Assembly: GCA_030377945.1 (NCBI GenBank)
Contig: JAUCGD010000241.1
Coordinates: 1 to 5,159, forward strand
Direction of reading: 5' to 3'
DNA length: 5,159 nt
Source: Desulfobacterales bacterium HSG17
GTDB lineage: Bacteria > Desulfobacterota > Desulfobacteria > Desulfobacterales > Desulfococcaceae
Part shown: piece after piece, positions 1 to 5,159 of the stretch
Layout: each line of letters opens with the position of its first letter
Numbering within the stretch: position 1 is the first letter of the stretch
The notes under the pieces: model-generated
Told to the model about the DNA's origin: nothing
The model's database searches: none
Seen by the model: only the letters and a program-made list of their open reading frames with translations
Program-made: the position numbers and the translations under genes

Positions 1-67
1 CTCAAGGTTCCTTATGTTTTATAAAAAACTAAACAGCACCTTTGTTTTGCATTAAAAGGAAAATAAA

Positions 68-1345
68 ATGGAAAATAAAATACGAAAAACATTGCTTCAT
101 AACTGGCATACTTCTCATGGAGCCAATATGGCAGAGTTTGGGGGCTATGAAATGCCCCTGTGGTATTTATCTGCAAAAAATGAGCATATGACGGTTTTGA
201 ATAATGCAGGATTGTTTGATACAAGTCATATGGCATCGGTGATTGTGTCCGGGACAGAGGCTCTTGAGCTTTTACAATATTGTTTTACCAATGATATGAG
301 TGCCTGTATTGGTAAGGATAAAAAACCGCTTTTTCCGGGACGGTGTATATATGGCGCAATTTTAAACGAAAACGGCGAAGTTATTGACGATACCATTATT
401 TTTCATATCAGTGAAAATGAATACATGGCTGTTGTTAATGCAGGCATGGGCAATGCTGTTGCAGAGCATTTTCAAGAAAATAAAAAAAACAGGGATGTTC
501 AGATTACTGACCTTACAGATAAACTTGGCAAGATTGATATTCAAGGGCCTGGTGCTGCTAAAATAATGAAAAAACTGCTGAAATCCACTGATTCAGTTTT
601 TGATAAAATGCCATATTTCTCATTTAAAGGTCATTTTTATGAAGATCACCCAAATTCCGAACATGTGCGTCTGACAGATAACACCCCGATACTGCTTGCC
701 AGAACCGGCTATACAGGGGAATTTGGTTTTGAAATCTTTGTAGGGTCAGAGCATCTGGTCAAGGTATGGGACATGCTTCTAACAGCAGGTGAGGAATTTA
801 ATATTATGCCCTGCGGACTGGCAGCAAGAGATTCTCTTCGCGCCGGTGCTGTGCTTCCCCTTTCACACCAGGATATTGGGCACTGGCCTTTTATAAACAA
901 TCCCTGGCCCTTTTCCCTGCCATATAATGAGGACAGCACAGGTTTTACAAAAGAATTTAAAGGCAGCAGGGCGTTGTTAAATATATTGCAGAATAATGCT
1001 GACCTTGAATTTACCTATGCTTTTGCAGGCAACGATCTCCGCAAGGTGACACTCCCAGCCCAGGTTTTTGATGAAAATGGCGGAGAAATCGGTATGGTTC
1101 TTACCTGTGCAACAGATATGGCAATCGGACGGCATAAAGGAAAAATTTACAGCATAGCCAGCCCTGACAAACCTGAAGATGTTAAAATAAAAGGATTGAG
1201 CTGCGGTTTTGTCAAGGTAAATAAAAAACTCTCTCCCGGAGGTATTGTTGAACTCAGAGACAGCCGAAGAAAGATAAAGGTGCAGATAGAAAATGATATA
1301 CGGCCTGCACGAACTGCGCGAAAATTGATGAAAAATATGGTTTAA
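68..1345 (+). CDS. gcvT: Glycine cleavage system T-protein (aminomethyltransferase), enlarged divergent subtype
   Basis: Cytoplasmic aminomethyltransferase. It transfers the methylene group from the aminomethyl-lipoyl arm of GcvH to tetrahydrofolate, giving 5,10-methylene-THF and ammonia. Visible family landmarks are GGYEMPLWY (25-33), FDTSHM (50-55), TND with the probable catalytic Asp76, NENGEVIDD (100-108), IQGPGA (158-163), ARTGYTGEFGFE (211-222, with folate-site Glu218) and CGLAARDSLR (249-258). The GcvT C-terminal barrel follows. At 425 residues it is about 60 longer than the usual ~365. The extra residues seem to be spread over several places, including about 185-207 and 350-378. After AARDSLR the usual RLEAG segment is replaced by RAGAV and then LPLSHQDIGHWPFINNPW (263-280). 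The start is supported by AAGGA at 56-60, seven bases upstream. It is the first gene of the operon, followed by gcvH. The family is certain from motifs and context. Whether the divergence changes activity is unknown. Confidence 0.95.
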   Translation: MENKIRKTLLHNWHTSHGANMAEFGGYEMPLWYLSAKNEHMTVLNNAGLFDTSHMASVIVSGTEALELLQYCFTNDMSACIGKDKKPLFPGRCIYGAILNENGEVIDDTIIFHISENEYMAVVNAGMGNAVAEHFQENKKNRDVQITDLTDKLGKIDIQGPGAAKIMKKLLKSTDSVFDKMPYFSFKGHFYEDHPNSEHVRLTDNTPILLARTGYTGEFGFEIFVGSEHLVKVWDMLLTAGEEFNIMPCGLAARDSLRAGAVLPLSHQDIGHWPFINNPWPFSLPYNEDSTGFTKEFKGSRALLNILQNNADLEFTYAFAGNDLRKVTLPAQVFDENGGEIGMVLTCATDMAIGRHKGKIYSIASPDKPEDVKIKGLSCGFVKVNKKLSPGGIVELRDSRRKIKVQIENDIRPARTARKLMKNMV

Positions 1346-1367
1346 ATAAAATATGGTTTAAATAAAA
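1332..1367. repeat. Perfect 16-bp tandem duplication over the gcvT stop codon
   Basis: The unit AAAATATGGTTTAAAT occurs at 1332-1347 and again, without a mismatch, at 1348-1363. Four more matching bases (AAAA) follow, so the period-16 tract spans 36 bases. The first copy carries the last codons of gcvT and its TAA (ATG GTT TAA). The second copy repeats ATGGTTTAA in another frame inside the intergenic gap. It looks like a simple slippage or duplication event. I see no evidence of function. Confidence 0.9.
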
Positions 1368-1373
1368 ATAGCA

Positions 1374-1381
1374 TAAGGAGG
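1374..1381 (+). promoter_or_regulatory. Strong ribosome binding site of gcvH
   Basis: TAAGGAGG is a near-perfect complement to the 3' end of 16S rRNA. It lies eight bases before the gcvH ATG at 1390 and fixes that start. Confidence 0.9.
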
Positions 1382-1389
1382 AATATTGT

Positions 1390-1791
1390 ATGAGCAAAGA
1401 TATTGGTGAACTTATTTTAATTGATGGAATTAAATATGCAAAAGATCATGAATGGGCAAAACAGGAAGGAGATAAAATTGTAATCGGAATCAGCGATTAT
1501 GCCCAGGATCAGCTTGGAGACATTGTTTTTGTGGAAGTACCTGAGATTGACAGCGAATTTGAAAAAGGCGATGAATTTGGAACTGTTGAATCTACCAAGG
1601 CCGTATCTGAAATTTATATGCCTGTGGGTGGCAGGGTCTCTGCTGTCAACGAGGCACTGGAAGATGATCCGGAACTTGTAAACAAATCTCCTTATGAAGA
1701 CGGCTGGATAATTATGATTGAGCCAAAGGATCTGGGAGAACTTGATGAACTCATGGATAAGGATGCTTATCTTAACATGCTGAAAGGATAA
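1390..1791 (+). CDS. gcvH: Glycine cleavage system H-protein (lipoyl carrier)
   Basis: Small cytoplasmic carrier whose lipoyl arm shuttles the aminomethyl intermediate from P-protein to T-protein and is then reoxidised by L-protein. The 133 residues match the usual size of about 125-130, with a few extra N-terminal residues before the conserved KYAKDHEW (15-22). The core continues with IGISDYAQDQLGDIVFVEVP (32-51). The lipoylation hairpin GTVESTKAVSEIYMP (64-78) makes Lys70 the lipoyl-lysine. The tail NKSPYEDGWIIMIEP (98-112) corresponds to the family's conserved SPYxxGW motif. It lies 44 bases after gcvT and ends five bases before gcvPA, so it is surely co-transcribed with them. Lipoylation needs LipA/LipB or LplA-type enzymes, which are not in this window. 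Confidence 0.97.
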   Translation: MSKDIGELILIDGIKYAKDHEWAKQEGDKIVIGISDYAQDQLGDIVFVEVPEIDSEFEKGDEFGTVESTKAVSEIYMPVGGRVSAVNEALEDDPELVNKSPYEDGWIIMIEPKDLGELDELMDKDAYLNMLKG

Positions 1792-1796
1792 GAACT

Positions 1797-3128
1797 ATGA
1801 GATATTTACCGCATACCAGTGAAGATATAGCAGAAATGCTTCAAAAGCTAGGGGCGGATAAACTTGATGATCTTTTTTCTTCTATTCCTGATGACTGCCG
1901 CTTTAACGGAGAACTTGATCTGCCTGAAATGACTGAATGGGAATTAAACGATCACATGGCAGCCCTTGCCGCACAAATGGCAGCCTTGCCGGAGTATAAA
2001 GTTTTTGTTGGCGCAGGAAGTTACAGCCATTATATTCCTGCGAGTATTGGCTATCTTATTAACCGTTCGGAAATATCAACAGCCTATACACCATATCAGC
2101 CTGAAATCAGCCAGGGAACTCTTCAGACCATATTTGAATACCAGACACTGACAGCAAAACTGCTTGGCATGGAGGTTGCCAATGCTTCCATGTATGATGG
2201 GGCTTCAGCCCTTGCAGAAGCTTTGCTTATGGCTATACGGATTGGAAAAGGCAAAAGAAAAACTGTGGCTGTTTCAAGCCTGATTCATCCCATGTATAGA
2301 AAAGTTGTTGAAACCTATTTTAACCCCACTGATTTCAAAATTATTGAACTGCCGTATCTTGCAGACGGTACAACAGATATTTCAGGGCTTGACAAGATTG
2401 AAGATCTTGCAGCAATTGCAGTTCAAACACCTAATTTTTTTGGATGTATTGAAAATGTTAAGGCAGTCAGTGATAAGGCACATGCTCTAAATGCTTTATC
2501 TGTAACAGGGTTTACAGAACCCCTGGCATTTGGCCTTATAAAAAATCCTGGAATCCAGGGAGCAGATATTGTATGCGGCGAAGGGCAGAGCATGGGAATT
2601 CCGCAGTCATTTGGCGGTCCTGGTCTTGGTATGTTTGCTTCTTTGAAAAAATATGTAAGAAGTATGCCTGGAAGACTTATAGGCCAGACCACGGATATTG
2701 ACGGCAAAAGAGGATTTGTGCTGACCCTTGCAACCCGTGAACAGCATATCCGCAGGGAAAAAGCCACTTCAAACATTTGCTCAAACCAGGGACTTTGCGC
2801 CACCATGTCAATCATGTATATGGCTTCAATAGGGCAGACAGGTATCCGTCAGCTTGCACAATTGAATCATGACAAATCCGAGTATCTGAAATCTGAGCTT
2901 GCAAAAGCCAATATTAAAATACCTTTCAGCCGCTCCACTTTTAACGAATTTGTTGTTAAATTCCCCCAGGGATTTGAATCAAAGCACCAGGAATTGATAA
3001 AAAAGAAGATAGTGGCAGGAATTCCTTTGGAATGCTATTATCCTGAACTGGAAGGTCACTATCTTTTATGTGCAACGGAAACTGCTAAAAAGGCTGATAT
3101 TGATGCCCTGGTAAAGGAGGTAAAATAA
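1797..3128 (+). CDS. gcvPA: Glycine dehydrogenase (decarboxylating) subunit 1, P-protein alpha
   Basis: N-terminal half of the split P-protein. It pairs with GcvPB to form the PLP-dependent glycine decarboxylase that releases CO2 and loads the aminomethyl group onto GcvH. Conserved segments are MRYLPHTSEDIAEML (1-15), VGAGSYSHYIPASI (71-84), TPYQPEISQGTLQTIFEYQT (98-117), NASMYDGASALAEA (129-142), GADIVCGEGQSMGIPQSFGG (255-274) and RREKATSNICSNQGLCA (319-335). As expected for this subunit, it has an aminotransferase-type fold but lacks the PLP-binding lysine motif. Its 443 residues match the usual ~440. Residues 273-278 read GGPGLG where I recall GGPYLG in many homologues. The start follows AAAGGA at 1783-1788, inside the last gcvH codons, which suggests translational coupling. 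The stop overlaps the gcvPB start. Confidence 0.96.
   Translation: MRYLPHTSEDIAEMLQKLGADKLDDLFSSIPDDCRFNGELDLPEMTEWELNDHMAALAAQMAALPEYKVFVGAGSYSHYIPASIGYLINRSEISTAYTPYQPEISQGTLQTIFEYQTLTAKLLGMEVANASMYDGASALAEALLMAIRIGKGKRKTVAVSSLIHPMYRKVVETYFNPTDFKIIELPYLADGTTDISGLDKIEDLAAIAVQTPNFFGCIENVKAVSDKAHALNALSVTGFTEPLAFGLIKNPGIQGADIVCGEGQSMGIPQSFGGPGLGMFASLKKYVRSMPGRLIGQTTDIDGKRGFVLTLATREQHIRREKATSNICSNQGLCATMSIMYMASIGQTGIRQLAQLNHDKSEYLKSELAKANIKIPFSRSTFNEFVVKFPQGFESKHQELIKKKIVAGIPLECYYPELEGHYLLCATETAKKADIDALVKEVK
3113..3121 (+). promoter_or_regulatory. Strong ribosome binding site of gcvPB inside the gcvPA 3' end
   Basis: AAAGGAGGT lies within the last codons of gcvPA. Its AAGGAGG core (3114-3120) ends seven bases before the gcvPB ATG at 3128. 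With the TAATG stop-start overlap (3126-3130), this suggests coupled translation of the two P-protein subunits, which are needed in equal amounts. Confidence 0.88.
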
Positions 3129-4582
3129 TGAAACAATCATCAGGAACAAGCGGTCTTATTATGAATGAACCGCTCCTCTGGGAAAAGGGAAAAAAAGGCA
3201 GATGCGGAATTTCCATACCAAAATCCGATGTAAAATCAGCACCTCTGGATGAAGAATTTCTGGGTGAAGCTCCTGATTTTCCTGACTTGAGCGAGGTGGA
3301 TGTTGTGCGCCATTTTACCCGCATGTCACAGTGGAATTTCGGGGTTGATACAGGCATGTACCCTTTGGGTTCATGCACCATGAAATACAATCCCAAGATT
3401 AATGAAAAACAGGCTGCCCTTCCTGGATTTGCCGGGGCACATCCCATGCTGCCCCCGGAACTTTCCCAGGGAACCTTGAAACTCATGTATGATCTGGAGC
3501 AGTATTTATCTGAAATAACAGGAATGGATGCGACAACCTTGCAGCCTGCCGCAGGAGCACACGGTGAGCTTGCTGCCATGCTTTTATTTCATGCCTGTTT
3601 AAAAAGCAAAGGCCAGAGCCGCAGCAAGATACTGATTCCCGATACAGCCCATGGAACCAATCCTGCAAGTGCATCCTTGTGCGGATATAAATCCATTCCT
3701 GTTGCATCAAATGAACAGGGAATTCTATCACCTGAAAGTGTTGCTGAACTTATGGATGAAGATACAGCCGGTATTATGGTTACAAATCCCAATACCCTGG
3801 GATTGTTTGAAGATAATATAAAAAAGGTGGCTGAGATTGTTCATAACAAGGGCGGGCTTGTTTACTGCGACGGTGCAAATCTGAATGCTGTTATGGGCAT
3901 TGTTAAAATGGGCAGCATAGGTATTGATGCCATTCATCTTAATCTGCACAAAACCTTTTCAACTCCTCATGGGGGCGGAGGTCCGGGTGCAGGGCCTGTG
4001 TGCGTTACAAAAGAGCTTGAGCCTTTTCTGCCTGTGCCCCGTGTTGTAAAAAAAGGCAATACATACGAGCTAAAATATGACTGCCCGGAAACCATAGGTA
4101 AGCTCCATGCTTTTTACGGGAATTTCGGAATCCTGATCCGGGCTTACAGTTATATTTTATCAATGGGAAAAAATCTGAAAACTGCAAGCCAGTATGCTGT
4201 ATTAAGTGCAAATTATATAAAACAGCAGCTGCAATCTGTTCTACATCTGCCCTATGACCGTCCGTGTATGCATGAATGTGTCTTTACTGATAAATTCCAG
4301 GAACCTTATAAAATAACAACCCTGGATATGGTAAAACGACTTATGGATTACGGATTTCATCCTCCTACAATTTATTTCCCCCTGGTAGTCAGCGGCGCAA
4401 TTATGATAGAACCCACTGATACGGAATCCAAGGAAAATATAGATGAGTTTATACAAACTTTCAGAACCATTGTAAAAGAGGCGTGTGAAAATCCTGAATT
4501 GCTGAAAAATGCACCGACTGTGCCCAAGGTCAGAAGGCTGGATGAAGCCACGGCTGCGAGAAAGCCATGCTTGTGCGGATGA
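3128..4582 (+). CDS. gcvPB: Glycine dehydrogenase (decarboxylating) subunit 2, P-protein beta (PLP-binding)
   Basis: Catalytic PLP-carrying half of the split P-protein. Landmarks are YPLGSCTMKYNPK (78-90), LQPAAGAHGELAAM (138-151), PDTAHGTNPASA (171-182, with His175 expected near the PLP ring), TNPNTLGLFE (219-228) and CDGANLNA (247-254, with Asp248 expected to contact the pyridine nitrogen). The cofactor site NLHKTFSTPHGGGGPGAGP (272-290) makes Lys275 the Schiff-base lysine. The C-terminal part includes HPPTIYFPLVVSGAIMIEPT (411-430). Its 484 residues are within the normal subunit range. The protein ends RKPCLCG, giving a CxC pair in the last four residues where many homologues end in a cysteine-free form such as RKPVLRW (from memory). 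Its ATG overlaps the gcvPA stop by one base, and the antitoxin gene begins 18 bases after its TGA with no terminator between. Confidence 0.96.
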   Translation: MKQSSGTSGLIMNEPLLWEKGKKGRCGISIPKSDVKSAPLDEEFLGEAPDFPDLSEVDVVRHFTRMSQWNFGVDTGMYPLGSCTMKYNPKINEKQAALPGFAGAHPMLPPELSQGTLKLMYDLEQYLSEITGMDATTLQPAAGAHGELAAMLLFHACLKSKGQSRSKILIPDTAHGTNPASASLCGYKSIPVASNEQGILSPESVAELMDEDTAGIMVTNPNTLGLFEDNIKKVAEIVHNKGGLVYCDGANLNAVMGIVKMGSIGIDAIHLNLHKTFSTPHGGGGPGAGPVCVTKELEPFLPVPRVVKKGNTYELKYDCPETIGKLHAFYGNFGILIRAYSYILSMGKNLKTASQYAVLSANYIKQQLQSVLHLPYDRPCMHECVFTDKFQEPYKITTLDMVKRLMDYGFHPPTIYFPLVVSGAIMIEPTDTESKENIDEFIQTFRTIVKEACENPELLKNAPTVPKVRRLDEATAARKPCLCG

Positions 4583-4585
4583 GAA

Positions 4586-4593
4586 AAAAGGAG
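4586..4593 (+). promoter_or_regulatory. Ribosome binding site of the antitoxin gene
   Basis: AAAAGGAG lies seven bases upstream of the ATG at 4601, in the 18-base gap after gcvPB. It supports this start. The gap is too short and lacks the inverted repeat needed for an intrinsic terminator, so read-through from the gcv operon is possible. Confidence 0.8.
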
Positions 4594-4600
4594 AATAATT

Positions 4601-4840
4601 ATGGCTTCGGTCGTTTCAATAAATCAATTTCGGACTGATATTGACCGGTTATTTGAACATATTTTAAAAGATAATAAACCTTTGGAAATAGAATATAAAG
4701 GCAAAAAACTCATTATCAGTCTTGCTGAACCTGAGGATAAACTGGCAAAACTTAAACCCCATCCTGATTGTATCAAAGGTGATCCTGAAGATATTGTACA
4801 TATGGATTGGAGTTCGGAATGGCACAATGATTTATCTTGA
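4601..4840 (+). CDS. Phd/YefM-like type II antitoxin
   Basis: A 79-residue protein that I assign to the Phd/YefM-type antitoxins. Such proteins bind DNA with the N-terminal part, repress their own promoter, and neutralise the toxin with a flexible C-terminal tail. The N-terminus fits: SINQFRTDIDRLFEHIL (6-22) is the first helical region, and PLEIEYKGKKLIISLAEP (27-44) is the strand-turn-strand typical of the fold. The acidic, tryptophan-containing tail from about residue 61 (two Trp, at 70 and 74) would be the toxin-binding part. The strongest support is the PIN-domain gene that starts inside its last codons (14-base overlap in another frame), the usual antitoxin-first arrangement. Family membership is a pattern judgement without a strict motif. 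A separate promoter is not evident in the 18-base gap, though one could lie inside the gcvPB end. Confidence 0.78.
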   Translation: MASVVSINQFRTDIDRLFEHILKDNKPLEIEYKGKKLIISLAEPEDKLAKLKPHPDCIKGDPEDIVHMDWSSEWHNDLS

Positions 4841-5159
4841 TACCCATGTGGTTGTCTGGCTTTATCTTGGTGAACCTTCAAGGTTGAGTGCTGAAGCAAG
4901 GCAGACAATAAACAAGCATTCGATATTTATTTCTCCAATGGTTACACTTGAATTGACATATCTGTTTGAAATCGGGAGATTAAAAGCAGATGTGCAGGAG
5001 ATGCTTAATTTTTTTAAAGTATCTGTTGGAATGAAAATATGTGATTTATCTTTTGGAAAAGTCGTAAATATTGCGCAAAAACAGATTTGGACACGAGATC
5101 CTTTTGATCGTTTAATTGTCGGACATGCTGCTGTTAAAAATACTGGCTTGATAACAAAG
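4827..5159 (+). CDS. VapC-like PIN-domain toxin, 3' end cut by the window edge
   Basis: The open frame begins at ATG 4827 and stays open for 111 codons to the edge, so the C-terminus is missing. By family size I expect about 15-25 more residues. The translation begins MIYLDTHVVVWLYLGEPS. It carries the PIN acidic pattern: Asp5 (YLDTH), Glu42 (SPMVTLELTYL), and Asp91 with Asp94 in TRDPFDRLIVGHA (89-101). It ends in GLITK, just where the family usually shows LIT(K/S)D. PIN toxins are Mg2+-dependent ribonucleases that usually cut tRNA or rRNA, and all four expected metal ligands are present, so the gene looks intact. Translation is probably coupled to the antitoxin by the overlap; a weak GGAG at 4809-4812 and GGA at 4816-4818 precede the start. 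The RNA target cannot be inferred. Confidence 0.88.
   Translation, partial: MIYLDTHVVVWLYLGEPSRLSAEARQTINKHSIFISPMVTLELTYLFEIGRLKADVQEMLNFFKVSVGMKICDLSFGKVVNIAQKQIWTRDPFDRLIVGHAAVKNTGLITK

Noticed and set aside
1..55. Tail of an upstream gene
   Set aside because: All three forward frames are open only for short stretches (stops at about 24, 32 and 55), with no recognisable protein end, so no call can be supported.
1..67. Possible glycine riboswitch or promoter upstream of gcvT
   Set aside because: gcv operons often carry glycine riboswitches, but these 67 bases lack the conserved core and any substantial stem. The TATAAA at 20-25 could be a -10 box, but its -35 would fall outside the window. 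Regulatory DNA may lie further upstream.
1346..1389. Terminator or attenuator between gcvT and gcvH
   Set aside because: The gap contains TTTAAA palindromes from the tandem duplication, but the potential stems are short and AT-only, so no stable hairpin is supported.
2423..2815. 130-codon open frame on the minus strand inside gcvPA
   Set aside because: It is antisense to a highly conserved part of gcvPA, and its composition is the mirror of that gene. I see no convincing ribosome binding site or recognisable domain.
3085..3579. 164-codon open frame on the minus strand over the gcvPA/gcvPB junction
   Set aside because: It lies antisense to the conserved start of gcvPB, is rich in Ser, Gly and Pro as shadow frames often are, and has no family motif.
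4583..4600. Intrinsic terminator after gcvPB
   Set aside because: The gap is 18 bases of A-rich sequence holding a ribosome binding site, with no GC-rich hairpin and no T-run.
4624..4908. 94-codon minus-strand open frame over the toxin-antitoxin pair
   Set aside because: It is fully antisense to two recognisable overlapping genes and has no motif of its own.

Overview
This window holds a complete, compact glycine cleavage system operon on the + strand, followed by a type II toxin-antitoxin pair whose toxin gene runs off the right edge. The DNA is AT-rich, with A-rich intergenic gaps and clear Shine-Dalgarno sites. The split P-protein (gcvPA plus gcvPB), the order T-H-PA-PB, and an unusual T-protein subtype carrying the motif LPLSHQDIGHWPFINNPW suggest an anaerobic bacterium. 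A member of the Desulfobacterota (Desulfobacteraceae-like sulfate reducers) is my best guess, but this comes from memory of protein patterns and was not tested by a search.

Layout: 1-67 is a short leader with only the gcvT ribosome binding site recognisable. gcvT occupies 68-1345. A 44-base gap follows that contains a perfect 16-bp tandem duplication. gcvH is at 1390-1791. gcvPA (1797-3128) begins 5 bases after gcvH, and gcvPB (3128-4582) overlaps gcvPA by one base (TAATG). After an 18-base gap with no terminator come a Phd/YefM-like antitoxin (4601-4840) and a VapC-like PIN-domain toxin (4827 to the edge), which overlap by 14 bases. There is no gene-free stretch longer than 67 bases.

The four Gcv proteins form the glycine cleavage/synthase cycle. 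The GcvPA-GcvPB P-protein decarboxylates glycine using PLP on GcvPB Lys275. The aminomethyl group is loaded onto the lipoyl arm of GcvH Lys70. GcvT then transfers the one-carbon unit to tetrahydrofolate and releases ammonia. The fourth component, the L-protein (dihydrolipoamide dehydrogenase), is not in the window, and neither are lipoate attachment enzymes. The cycle is reversible, and in some sulfate reducers it runs toward glycine synthesis in the reductive glycine pathway; the sequence alone does not give the direction here.

I see no previously undescribed system. The most notable points are the divergent, enlarged GcvT, the tandem duplication over the gcvT stop codon, and a toxin-antitoxin pair close enough to the gcv operon to be read through from it.
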